From Haematobacter genomosp. 1 (lineage in GTDB: Bacteria > Pseudomonadota > Alphaproteobacteria > Rhodobacterales > Rhodobacteraceae), in contig NZ_NIPW01000007.1 in assembly GCF_002196855.1 (NCBI RefSeq), positions 124,001-188,000 on the forward strand: 64,000 nt of DNA, given 5' to 3'. The translations under genes and the position numbers were made by a program. Within the stretch, counting starts at the first letter, position 1; each line of letters opens with the position of its first letter. Shown piece by piece: positions 42,569 through 51,072 of the stretch. The notes below the pieces were generated by a model. That model worked only from the letters and a program-made list of their open reading frames with translations, was not told the origin of the DNA and did not search any database.

Positions 42569-44128
42569 ATGTCCAGGCTGACCCGCCTCTTTCTCGCCAG
42601 CGCCTTTCTTGCTGGCCTTGCTCTGCCCGCTGCGGCGGAGAATACGCTCCGCTGGGGGGCAAGCCGCGACATCGGCTCGCTCGACCCCTACTCCTATGGC
42701 GACAGCTTCACGCTCGGCGTGCTGAACCACGTCTATGAGGGGCTCGTCCGCTACAACCGCGATCTGAAGATCGAACCGGCGCTCGCCACCTCATGGGAGA
42801 TCGTCTCTCCCACCACGTGGCGCTTCACCCTTCGGCAGGGCGTGAAGTTCCATGACGGGCAGGATTTCACCGCCGAGGACGTGCAGGCCTCGCTGCTCCG
42901 CGCCACGGATCCGAAATCGCCGCTCCGCGGCAACATCCCCGCCTACAAGGCCTCCCGCGTGATCGACGATCATACGATCGAGATCGACGTGTCGGAAAAC
43001 TACCCGCTCCTGCTGAACGACCTGACCACCATCACGATCTTCGACGCGGGCTGGCTGAAGGAGAACAATGCCGAAGCGCCCACCGATGTCGGTGCCGGCA
43101 CCGAAGGCTACGCCACCTACCACACCAATGGCACCGGCCCGTTCAAGGTGGAAAGCCGCCAGCCCGATGCAAAGACCGTCTTCGTGAAATACGATGGCTG
43201 GTGGGACAAGGTGGAACACAACCTTGACCGGATCGAATTCACCCCCATCGCGTCGGACGCGACGCGCGTGGCGGCACTGCTGTCGGGGGATATCGACTTC
43301 ACCGACAAGGCGCCCGTGCAGGACATTCCCCGGCTGGAGGCCTCACCCTCCGTCAAGCTTCTGGAAGGCACGGACCTGCGCACGGTGATGATCGGCTTTT
43401 CCCAGCGGGATGCCCTGCTCTCCGGTGCGCCGAACCCGATGAAGGATGTCCGGGTGCGCGAGGCGATGCAGATCGCCATCGACCTCGACCTGATCCAGAA
43501 GCGCGTGATGCGGGGCAAGAGCCGCACCGCAGGTGCGCTGGTCGCCCCGCAGATCCCGGGCTACGACGCCGCGCTCGATACGCCCGCCGCCTATGACCCG
43601 GACCGGGCCAAGGCCCTCCTGAAGGAAGCGGGTGCCGAAGGGTTCGAGTTCGACTTCAACTGCGCCGACACCCTCGTGAACGAGGAGCAGGTCTGTCAGG
43701 CCATCGCCTCCATGTGGTCGCGCGTAGGCCTGAAGCCGAAGCTCGACCAGGGGCCGCGCGCCGTGCAGACGCCCAAGCGGTCGGCGGGCAAGGTCGATGT
43801 CTATACGCTCGGCTGGGCCACGCTTCCCATGCTTGATGCATACAGCATGACAAGCCAGGTTCTGCATACGAAGGAAGGCTCGTTCGGCATCTTCAACTGG
43901 GGCGGATGGTCGGACAAGGAGTTCGACCGCGTGACCGAAGCCTCGGCCGTTGAACTGGATCAGCCGAAACGCCTCGCGATGAGCGCGGAAGCGCTGGGGA
44001 TCGCGAAGAAGAACGTGCTGATGATCCCGCTGCACCAGCAGCCCCTTACCTGGGCGACCGGGGCGGATGTGGCGGAGCTGCCGCTCTTTGCCGACAACCT
44101 GCCGCGCCTCTGGCTGACCCGCAAGTAA
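42569..44128 (+). CDS. Peptide/opine-type ABC substrate-binding protein (SBP family 5)
   Basis: 519-aa periplasmic binding protein with signal peptide MSRLTRLFLASAFLAGLALPAAA. The mature part starts ENTLRWGASRDIGSLDPYSYG. The family signature is LATSWEIVSPTTWRFTLRQGVKFHDGQDFTAEDV, with NGTGPFKVESRQPD and VREAMQIAIDLDLI further on. Two cysteines (FNCADTL and EEQVCQAI) could form a disulfide. It is the first gene of an operon with two Dpp-like permeases, two amidohydrolases and two ATPases, so the cargo is probably a cyclic amide or N-heterocycle rather than a peptide; this is inferred. Confidence 0.9.
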   Translation: MSRLTRLFLASAFLAGLALPAAAENTLRWGASRDIGSLDPYSYGDSFTLGVLNHVYEGLVRYNRDLKIEPALATSWEIVSPTTWRFTLRQGVKFHDGQDFTAEDVQASLLRATDPKSPLRGNIPAYKASRVIDDHTIEIDVSENYPLLLNDLTTITIFDAGWLKENNAEAPTDVGAGTEGYATYHTNGTGPFKVESRQPDAKTVFVKYDGWWDKVEHNLDRIEFTPIASDATRVAALLSGDIDFTDKAPVQDIPRLEASPSVKLLEGTDLRTVMIGFSQRDALLSGAPNPMKDVRVREAMQIAIDLDLIQKRVMRGKSRTAGALVAPQIPGYDAALDTPAAYDPDRAKALLKEAGAEGFEFDFNCADTLVNEEQVCQAIASMWSRVGLKPKLDQGPRAVQTPKRSAGKVDVYTLGWATLPMLDAYSMTSQVLHTKEGSFGIFNWGGWSDKEFDRVTEASAVELDQPKRLAMSAEALGIAKKNVLMIPLHQQPLTWATGADVAELPLFADNLPRLWLTRK

Positions 44129-44154
44129 CCCATCCGCCAGTCAACCATCCGCCA

Positions 44155-44174
44155 GTGACCCATCCAAGGGTCAC
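44155..44174 (+). other. Intercistronic hairpin after the binding-protein gene
   Basis: GTGACCC-ATCCAA-GGGTCAC, a seven-base perfect stem with a six-base loop, lies 26 bases past the binding-protein stop and 33 bases before the permease start. A direct repeat CATCCGCCAGT precedes it. Such hairpins commonly protect the abundant binding-protein mRNA. Confidence 0.55.
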
Positions 44175-44207
44175 CTCTGCACCTCACACCATCGGCAGGA
44201 CACGGCC

Positions 44208-45173
44208 ATGCTCGTCTTTCTCGTCAAGCGTCTGGGCAATGCGATCCTCGTGATGCTGGCGGTCGCCTTCTGCGCCTTCATGATCTTCCGCTTCCTCGGC
44301 GATCCGGTGGAGATGATGGTCAACGAAAGCGCCACGCAGGTCGAACGGGACGAACTCCGCCAGCGGCTCGGGCTGGAGGATGACGTTCTCACCCAATACG
44401 CCCGTTTCGTCGTGAACGCGGCGCAGGGGGAGTTCGGCATGTCCTGGCGCAACCAGCAGGAGGTGATCTCCCTCATCGGCGAACGCTTCCCGGCGACGTT
44501 CGAGCTTGTGCTGATGGCCACGATCCTGTCGCTGGTCATCGGCATCCCGCTCGGCGTCTTCACCGCGATCGGCCGGGGCCGCTGGTGGGCGGAGGGGTTG
44601 CAGTTCACTTCCATCATCGGGGTGTCGCTGCCCTCCTTCATCGTGGGGATCCTGCTGATCCTGATCTTCTCCGTCACCCTCGGCTGGCTGCCGGGTTACG
44701 GGCGGGGGGATGTCGTGCAGCTCGGCTGGTGGTCCACCGGCTTTCTGACCCCCTCCGGCCGGGCGGCCCTGGTGCTGCCCGCGCTCTCCCTGTCGCTTTT
44801 CCAGATCACGCTGGTCATGCGGCTCGTCCGTGCGGAAATGCTGGAGGTTCTGCGCACCGACTTCATCAAGTTCGCCCGCGCCCGCGGCGTGCCCAAATGG
44901 TCGCTGTGGTTCCGCCATGGGCTGAAGAACTGCCTGATGCCTGTCATCACGCTGACTGCCATGCAGATCGGCAACCTCATCGCCTTCGCGCTGGTGACGG
45001 AGACGGTGTTCCAGTGGCCCGGCATGGGGATGCTGTTCATGCAGGCGGTGACCTTCGTCGATATTCCGGTGATGGCGGCGTATCTGTGCATCGTCTCCTT
45101 CATCTTCGTCGCGCTGAACACGGTGGTGGACATCGCCTATGCACTGATCGACCCGCGCCTGCGGGCTGCCTAA
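44208..45173 (+). CDS. Dpp/Opp-type ABC permease, first subunit (DppB-like)
   Basis: 321-aa inner-membrane permease with about six helices: MLVFLVKRLGNAILVMLAVAFCAFMIFRFLGDP at the start, LRQRLGLEDDVLTQYARFV, and the EAA loop EMLEVLRTDFIKFARARGVPKWSLWFRHGLKNCLMPVIT. The last segment, LVTETVFQWPGMGMLFMQAVTFVDIPVMAAYLCIVSFIFVALN, is the conserved end of DppB/OppB. It pairs with the next permease gene, which starts 47 bases downstream. Confidence 0.93.
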   Translation: MLVFLVKRLGNAILVMLAVAFCAFMIFRFLGDPVEMMVNESATQVERDELRQRLGLEDDVLTQYARFVVNAAQGEFGMSWRNQQEVISLIGERFPATFELVLMATILSLVIGIPLGVFTAIGRGRWWAEGLQFTSIIGVSLPSFIVGILLILIFSVTLGWLPGYGRGDVVQLGWWSTGFLTPSGRAALVLPALSLSLFQITLVMRLVRAEMLEVLRTDFIKFARARGVPKWSLWFRHGLKNCLMPVITLTAMQIGNLIAFALVTETVFQWPGMGMLFMQAVTFVDIPVMAAYLCIVSFIFVALNTVVDIAYALIDPRLRAA

Positions 45174-45220
45174 TCCCCTTGCCCGCGCCCTGTCCCGCCA
45201 GCACCCCCCGGAGCCTGCCC

Positions 45221-46162
45221 ATGACGGACACCCCCCTCCCGCCACTGCGCCGCAGCCGGTTGCAGAAGTTCCGCGACAGCGACCTGTGGTGGAGCTTCTG
45301 GCATCACCCTTCCGCGGTGATCGCGGCAGCGCTGCTCCTCCTGCTCATCGCGGCGGCCTTTCTCGCGCCGTGGATCACGCCCCAGAACCCTTATGATCTT
45401 GCCGCGCTGGAGCTGTGGAACGCGGAACTGCCGCCGATCTGGCAGGAGGGCGGCCAGTGGCCCTATATCCTCGGCACCGACCTTCAGGGGCGGGACATGC
45501 TCTCTGCCATCCTCTACGGCTCCCGAGCCTCCATCGTGATCGGCGCGGCCTCCGTCGCCGTTTCGCTGGCGGTCGGGGCAACGCTCGGGCTGATCGCGGG
45601 GTATTACGGCAAATGGGCGGATACGGTGCTGATGCGGGTGGGGGATGTGCTTCTCTCCATGCCCACGATGCTGATCGCCATCCTCGTCTCCGCCGTCGCG
45701 CGCCAGATGCTGCCGCCCGGCTGGCGGGAAGCCGGCGCCTCCGGGGTCATCGTGCTCGCCATCTCCCTTTCCGCCTGGGTGCAATATGCCCGCACGGTGC
45801 GCGCCCAGACCATGGTGGAGCGCGGCAAGGAATATGTGCAGGCCGCGCGGCTGATCCGCGTGCCGCCGCGCCGCATCCTGCTGCGCCACATCCTGCCCAA
45901 TACCACGACACCGCTTCTGGTCGCCGCCACGCTGAACTTCGGCCTCGGCATCCTGATCGAGGCGACGCTGTCCTTCCTCGGCGTCGGCATGCCGCCGGAG
46001 CAGCCCTCGCTCGGCACGCTGATCCGCATCGGCAACCAGTATCTCTTCTCCGGCCTGTGGTGGATCGTGCTCTTCCCGGCCCTGCAACTGTGCCTGCTCG
46101 TCGTCTCCATCAATGTTCTGGGCGACTGGCTGCGCGATGCTCTCAACCCGAAACTGCGGTGA
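45221..46162 (+). CDS. Dpp/Opp-type ABC permease, second subunit (DppC-like)
   Basis: 313-aa permease. N-terminal cytoplasmic stretch and first helix: SAVIAAALLLLLIAAAFLAPW. The DppC signature is ILGTDLQGRDMLSAILYGSRASIVIGAASV; the EAA loop is YVQAARLIRVPPRRILLRHILPNTTTPLLV; the end is EATLSFLGVGMPPEQPSLGTLI then VVSINVLGDWLRDALNPKLR. The ATG at 45221 follows CCCGGAG. It ends 5 bases before the amidohydrolase start, so transport and catabolic genes form one transcription unit. Confidence 0.93.
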   Translation: MTDTPLPPLRRSRLQKFRDSDLWWSFWHHPSAVIAAALLLLLIAAAFLAPWITPQNPYDLAALELWNAELPPIWQEGGQWPYILGTDLQGRDMLSAILYGSRASIVIGAASVAVSLAVGATLGLIAGYYGKWADTVLMRVGDVLLSMPTMLIAILVSAVARQMLPPGWREAGASGVIVLAISLSAWVQYARTVRAQTMVERGKEYVQAARLIRVPPRRILLRHILPNTTTPLLVAATLNFGLGILIEATLSFLGVGMPPEQPSLGTLIRIGNQYLFSGLWWIVLFPALQLCLLVVSINVLGDWLRDALNPKLR

Positions 46163-46167
46163 CTGAC

Positions 46168-47361
46168 ATGACCTCTCTCCTCATCCGTAACGCGCGCCCC
46201 ATGGGGGCCGCGCCGGCCGACATCCTGATCCGCGATGGCCGCATCGCCGCCATCGGCCCCGACCTTCAGGCGGAGGGCGTGGCCGAGGAACAGGCCGGCG
46301 GTCGCATCGCCATTCCCGGCCTTGTCGATACGCACACCCATGTGGACAAGGGCCTCATCGGCTATCCGTGGTATGTCAACGAGGTCGGCCCCCGGCTCAT
46401 CGACAAGATCGACAACGAACGCCGGGTGAAGCGGGAACTGGGGCTGGATCCGCATGTCCAGTCCATGCGTCACGTGCTGCAATGTCTGGGCTACGGCACG
46501 ACGCTGGTGCGGACCCATGTCGATATCGACACCGATCAGGGCCTCGCCGCGCTGGAGGGCGTGGTGGAGACGCGCCACGCGCTCGCCGGGCAGGTGGAGA
46601 TCGAGATCGTGGCCTTCCCGCAGTCGGGCCTGCTGCGCCGGCCCGGCACGGTGGAGCTGGTCGACGCCGCGATGTCGGCGGGCGCCGATCTGGTCGGCGG
46701 GCTCGACCCCTGCGGCATGGACAGGGATCCGAAGGGTCATCTGGATGCGATCTTCGCCATCGCCGAGAAACACGGCAAGGGCATCGACATCCACCTGCAC
46801 GAAGGCGGAGAGATGGGCGCCTTTTCCATGGACCTGATCTTCGAGCGGATCCGGGCGCATGACATGCGGGGCAAGGTCGCCGTCAGCCACGCCTTCTGTC
46901 TCGGCATGCCGGACTGGAACGCCAGCCAGGCGCTGATCGACCAATGCGCCGAACTGGACGTGCCGATCCTGACCACCGCACCGCCCTCGCGCGAGGTGCC
47001 CGCGCTGAAGCGGCTTCATGCGGCGGGCGTGCGGTTCGGCGCGGGCGTGGACGGGTTCCGCGACACCTGGGGGCCCTATGGCAACGGCGACATGCTCGAA
47101 CGCGCGATGCTGCTCGGGATGAGGAACAACCTGCGCCGCGACGATGAGGTTGCCATGGCGCTCGACGTCTGCACCACCGGGGGCGCCCGGGCGATGGACC
47201 GGGCGGATCACGCGCTCGTCCCCGGCGGGCGGGGAGATGTGGTGCTGGCGGAGGGCGAGAGCCTCGCCGATGCGGTGGTGAGCCATGCGCCGCGCGCGCT
47301 TGTCGTCACCGCCGGGCGGGTCGTGGCCCGGAACGGCGCCAGTCTCACGGTTGCGCCGTGA
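46168..47361 (+). CDS. Cytosine-deaminase-like amidohydrolase
   Basis: 397-aa amidohydrolase-superfamily enzyme of the CodA/AtzC-like group. Metal-site motif HTHVDK (His56, His58), then HLHEGGEMGAFSMDLI, AVSHAFCLGMPD, and the catalytic Asp region GVDGFRDTWGPYGNGDMLERAMLLG. All normal metal and catalytic positions are present. These enzymes hydrolyse amidine, amide or amino groups on rings such as cytosine, isocytosine, creatinine or triazines. The gene overlaps the next amidohydrolase by 4 bases (GTGA). Its position between permease and ATPase genes suggests that it acts directly on the imported compound. Confidence 0.87.
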   Translation: MTSLLIRNARPMGAAPADILIRDGRIAAIGPDLQAEGVAEEQAGGRIAIPGLVDTHTHVDKGLIGYPWYVNEVGPRLIDKIDNERRVKRELGLDPHVQSMRHVLQCLGYGTTLVRTHVDIDTDQGLAALEGVVETRHALAGQVEIEIVAFPQSGLLRRPGTVELVDAAMSAGADLVGGLDPCGMDRDPKGHLDAIFAIAEKHGKGIDIHLHEGGEMGAFSMDLIFERIRAHDMRGKVAVSHAFCLGMPDWNASQALIDQCAELDVPILTTAPPSREVPALKRLHAAGVRFGAGVDGFRDTWGPYGNGDMLERAMLLGMRNNLRRDDEVAMALDVCTTGGARAMDRADHALVPGGRGDVVLAEGESLADAVVSHAPRALVVTAGRVVARNGASLTVAP

Positions 47362-48992
47362 TCGCGGCCCCGGAACACGCGCCCCACGCCGCCCGGACGG
47401 CAGCGGCGGGCTGGTCCGCCCTGCCCCTCGGTGCGCGCCCTCCGGGACGATGGGCGCTCGCCGCCCGCTGGATCGTGGCCGACCTGCCCGAGGGGCGGCG
47501 GCTCGTCGAGAACGGGGAAGTGGTGATCGAGAACGACCGTGTCCTCTGGGTCGGTCAGCGGTTCCCGGGCGAGGTCTCCTGCCGCTACGACATGGGAGAG
47601 GCGCTGGTCGGCCCCGGTTTCGTCGATCTGGACGCGCTCTCCGATCTCGACACGACGATCCTCGGCATGGACAATCAGCCCGCCTGGCGCAAGGGCCGCG
47701 TCTGGCCTTCGGATTACGCCGTGCGTGCGCGGGAGATGTATTCTCCCGATGAACTTGCCTTCCAGAAACGCTATGCCTTCGCGCAGCTCCTGCTGAACGG
47801 GATCACCTCCGCGCTTCCCATCGCGTCGCTCTTCTACCGCGCATGGGGGGAGACGGTGGCGGAGTTCGAGGCGGCGGCGGAGGCGGCGGGGGATCTCGGC
47901 CTTCGTGTCTGGCTCGGGCCGGCCTACCGTTCGGGTGGCGTCGTCCTCGACGCGGCGGGCCGGATGCAGCCGGTGTTCGATGAGGCGCGCGGGCTGGCCG
48001 GGCTGGCGGAGGCCGCCGCCTTCGCCGAGCGCGTTCACGGCAGCCACGGCGGCCTCGTTTCCGGCATGTTCGCGCCCGACCGGGTGGAGACCTGCACCGA
48101 ACCCCTTCTGCGCGAGACCTTCGCCCGGGCGGAGGCGCTGGACATGCCTGTCCGCCTGCACATGGCGCAGGGCGCGATGGAGCTGGAAACGGTCCGCCGC
48201 CTGCATGGCATGACGGCGCCCGCCTGGCTGGAGCGGCTCGGTCTCCTCTCGCCGCGTCTCATCGCGCCCCAGGCCACCGTGGCGACGGAGGACGACCTTG
48301 CGCGCTATGCCGCGAACGGGGTGACGGTCGCGCATTGCCCGCTGGTCTCCGGGCGGCACGGCTCCGTCCTGCGCTCCTTCTCCGCGCTGAAGGCACAGGG
48401 GGTGCGGGTCGGCATGGGCACCGATACCGCCCCGCCCGACATGGTGCTGAACATGGCCGTGGGCCTGATCGCCAACCGCGTGGCCGAGGGCCGGGGCGAC
48501 GCCGGTTCCGCCGCCGAGTTCTACGACGCCGCGACGCTTGCGGGCGCGGATGCCCTGCGGCGCCCCGATCTCGGTCGTCTCGCGCCGGGGGCCAAGGCCG
48601 ATATCGCCGTGTTCGACATGGCGGATGCCCTGATCGCCCCGCGGATAGACCCGGTACAGACCCTGATCGTCGGGGCCACCGGGCGCGTGACCCGTGCCAC
48701 GATCGTGGATGGCCGCATCGCCATGCGCGGGGGAGAGGTGGCCGGGCTGGACCTCGCCCATGCCCGGAGGCAGGCGCAGGAGCAGTTCGACCGTCTCGTC
48801 GCGCAATATCCCGAGCGGACATGGCAGCACCCGCCCGTCGCAGAGATCTTCCCGCCCAGCTACCCGCTTGCCGATCCGCGGAGTGCCGCGCGGGCGGGCC
48901 GCCCCGCAACCTCCCCTGACGCTCCGGCCGCCCCGCCCGCACAGGGGCCCGGAACATCCTCCCGTCCCGACATCCCCACGGAGCAGCCATGA
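47358..48992 (+). CDS. Amidohydrolase-fold protein with missing metal ligands
   Basis: 544-aa protein of the ATZ/TRZ-like amidohydrolase family. The fold is recognisable from NGEVVIENDRVLWVGQRFPG, VGPGFVDL, VRLHMAQGAMEL, TVAHCPLVSGRHG, VGMGTDTAPPDMVLNMAVG, and the C-terminal beta-domain LAPGAKADIAVFDM. At the first metal site the usual HxH is replaced: GFVDLDALSDLD (Asp92, Leu94). The AHG strand before the last histidine reads APQ. So two or more metal ligands are missing, while the later His and Asp remain. It may be a catalytically altered or metal-independent paralogue. Its tail (residues ~500-544) is Pro/Ala-rich. Start codon GTG at 47358. Confidence 0.8.
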   Translation: MIAAPEHAPHAARTAAAGWSALPLGARPPGRWALAARWIVADLPEGRRLVENGEVVIENDRVLWVGQRFPGEVSCRYDMGEALVGPGFVDLDALSDLDTTILGMDNQPAWRKGRVWPSDYAVRAREMYSPDELAFQKRYAFAQLLLNGITSALPIASLFYRAWGETVAEFEAAAEAAGDLGLRVWLGPAYRSGGVVLDAAGRMQPVFDEARGLAGLAEAAAFAERVHGSHGGLVSGMFAPDRVETCTEPLLRETFARAEALDMPVRLHMAQGAMELETVRRLHGMTAPAWLERLGLLSPRLIAPQATVATEDDLARYAANGVTVAHCPLVSGRHGSVLRSFSALKAQGVRVGMGTDTAPPDMVLNMAVGLIANRVAEGRGDAGSAAEFYDAATLAGADALRRPDLGRLAPGAKADIAVFDMADALIAPRIDPVQTLIVGATGRVTRATIVDGRIAMRGGEVAGLDLAHARRQAQEQFDRLVAQYPERTWQHPPVAEIFPPSYPLADPRSAARAGRPATSPDAPAAPPAQGPGTSSRPDIPTEQP

Positions 48993-50065
48993 CAGCCGCC
49001 GCCCTGCAGGTCACCGGCCTTACCGTCGAGTTCCCCACCCGCCGGGGCACGCTCACCGCGCTGTCCGACGTCACGCTCGACATCCAGCCGGGCGAAATCC
49101 TCGGCGTGGTGGGTGAGTCGGGGGCAGGCAAATCCATGACGGGCATGGCTGTTCTGGGCCTGCTGGAGCCGCCGGGCCGTGTCACGTCGGGCGAGATCCG
49201 CATCGACGGCCAGCGCACCGACCGGCTGTCGGAAGCGGAGATGGCCAAGGTGCGCGGCCGCATCGTGGGCGCGATCTTTCAGGACCCGCTCACCTCGCTG
49301 AACCCGCTTTTCAGCGTGGGACGACAGCTGGAGGAGACGATCCGCCTGCATTCGGACCTTGACCGGAAGGGCGCCCGTGCCCGCGCCGTGGCGCTGATGA
49401 AGCAGGTGGGCATCCCCGGCGCCGAGGAACGGCTGGATCACTATCCGCACCAGTTCTCGGGCGGCATGCGGCAGCGGGTCGTCATCGCGCTGGCGCTGGC
49501 GGGGGAGCCGCGGCTCGTGATCGCGGATGAGCCGACGACCGCGCTCGACGTCTCCATCCAAGCGCAGATCACCGCGCTCCTGCGCAGGCTCTGCAAGGAA
49601 AAGGGCGCGGGCGTCATGCTCGTCACCCACGACATGGGCGTGATCGCGGAGACGGCGGACAGGGTCGCGGTCATGTATGCCGGCCGCGTGGTGGAGATCG
49701 GCACGGTGGCGGAGGTTCTGACCCGGCCCCGCCACCCCTATACCCGTGGCCTGATGGGGTCGATCCCGGCCCTCGGCGCGCGGGTAAAACGGCTTCAGCA
49801 GATCGACGGCGCCATGCCGCGCCTGAACGCCATCCCGCAGGGCTGCGCGTTCAACCCGCGCTGCCCCGACGCCGGGCCGCGCTGCCGGAGGGAGCGCCCG
49901 CCGCTGATACAGGCGGAAGGGGCGGCGCAGGTGCAGCCGGCGGAAATGCGCCGCTTCGAGCCAGCTAACCCGATCCCGGCCGAATCCCCCCCGAGGGACG
50001 GCAGCGGCGGAGAGACACGCCCGGGCCTTGCCGCCTGCTGGCTCATGACGGGAGACGTGGCATGA
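48989..50065 (+). CDS. Oligopeptide-type ABC ATPase (DppD/OppD-like)
   Basis: 358-aa ATPase: Walker [10 protein letters not shown] near residue 44, [21 protein letters not shown], signature [15 protein letters not shown], and Walker [20 protein letters not shown], followed by [28 protein letters not shown]. The C-terminal oligopeptide/dipeptide domain contains the Fe-S-type cysteines [18 protein letters not shown]. It overlaps the previous and next genes by 4 bases each. The last ~40 residues are a Pro/Gly-rich tail beyond the usual end. Confidence 0.93.
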   Translation: MTAAALQVTGLTVEFPTRRGTLTALSDVTLDIQPGEILGVVGESGAGKSMTGMAVLGLLEPPGRVTSGEIRIDGQRTDRLSEAEMAKVRGRIVGAIFQDPLTSLNPLFSVGRQLEETIRLHSDLDRKGARARAVALMKQVGIPGAEERLDHYPHQFSGGMRQRVVIALALAGEPRLVIADEPTTALDVSIQAQITALLRRLCKEKGAGVMLVTHDMGVIAETADRVAVMYAGRVVEIGTVAEVLTRPRHPYTRGLMGSIPALGARVKRLQQIDGAMPRLNAIPQGCAFNPRCPDAGPRCRRERPPLIQAEGAAQVQPAEMRRFEPANPIPAESPPRDGSGGETRPGLAACWLMTGDVA

Positions 50066-51030
50066 GAAGCCTCGACAATGCCGTGGAAGTGGACCAGCTC
50101 ACCCGCGTGTTCGACGTCTCCGCGCCCTGGCTGAACCGCGTGCTGGAGCGCAAGCCCCGCCGCTGGCTCCGCGCGGTGCAGGAGGTGAGCTTCACCGTGC
50201 CGAAGGGCCGCTGCCTCGCGCTCGTGGGGGAGTCCGGCTGCGGCAAGTCCACCGTGGCCCGGCTCGTCACCGGCCTGTACCGGCCCAGCGAAGGCGCGAT
50301 CGTCTTTGCCCCTGCACGGGACGGACGGCCCATGGAAGCGCAGATGATCTTTCAGGATCCGCATGCGAGCCTCAATCCCCGCTGGCGGGTCGGCGACATC
50401 ATCGCCGAACCGATCCGCGAATTCCGCCTGCGCGCGACGGAGGCGGAGACGGCGGCCCGCGTGGCCGACCTGCTCCGCACCGTGGGTCTTTCGCCGGACG
50501 ACGCGCGCCGCTTTCCGCATGAGTTCTCGGGCGGTCAGCGGCAGCGGATCTCCATCGCGCGCGCGCTTGCCTCGGAGCCGGAATTCCTCGTCTGCGACGA
50601 GCCCACCTCCGCCCTCGACGTAAGCGTTCAGGCCCAGATCCTGAACCTCATGCGGCGCCTGCAGGACGAGCTGGGCCTGACTTACCTGTTCATCAGCCAC
50701 GACCTCTCCGTCGTGCGGCACATGGCCGACCGGATCGCGGTGATGTATCTGGGCCGCATCGTGGAGGAAGCCGCGACGGAGGATCTGTTCCGCGACCCGC
50801 AGCACCCCTACACGCGCCTGCTGCTCCGAACGATCCCCGATGTCCGCAACCCCGACAGGGACCGCGCGCTGATGGGAGGGGAGCCGCCCTCGCCGCTCGA
50901 TCCGCCGCAGGGCTGTCCGTTCCATCCCCGCTGTGCCGCGGCACGGGACATCTGCGCCACCGATCTTCCCCCTGTCGGCCCCCGTGCGGGCGGCGGCCGC
51001 CTGGCCTGTCACTTCCCGGGCGAAGGGTGA
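50062..51030 (+). CDS. Oligopeptide-type ABC ATPase (DppF/OppF-like)
   Basis: 322-aa partner ATPase: an N-terminal stretch with VFDVSAPWLNRVLERKPRRWLRAVQEVSFTV, Walker A GESGCGKST near ~59, MIFQDPHASLNPRWRVGDII, signature FSGGQRQRISIARAL, Walker B LVCDEPTSALDVSVQAQI, and the cysteine-bearing end GCPFHPRCAAARDIC. It is the last gene of the plus-strand operon, converging on the iron-type permease gene 42 bases away. No hairpin terminator was seen in that gap, only short direct repeats (CCGTCAGGCTCCC-like). Confidence 0.93.
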   Translation: MRSLDNAVEVDQLTRVFDVSAPWLNRVLERKPRRWLRAVQEVSFTVPKGRCLALVGESGCGKSTVARLVTGLYRPSEGAIVFAPARDGRPMEAQMIFQDPHASLNPRWRVGDIIAEPIREFRLRATEAETAARVADLLRTVGLSPDDARRFPHEFSGGQRQRISIARALASEPEFLVCDEPTSALDVSVQAQILNLMRRLQDELGLTYLFISHDLSVVRHMADRIAVMYLGRIVEEAATEDLFRDPQHPYTRLLLRTIPDVRNPDRDRALMGGEPPSPLDPPQGCPFHPRCAAARDICATDLPPVGPRAGGGRLACHFPGEG

Positions 51031-51072
51031 CCCCGGCGACGGCTGCCCCTCAGGCTCCCCGTCAGGCTCCCG

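Noticed and set aside
44696-45133. Minus-strand frame opposite the DppB-like permease
   Set aside because: Antisense to a well-supported permease; no domain.
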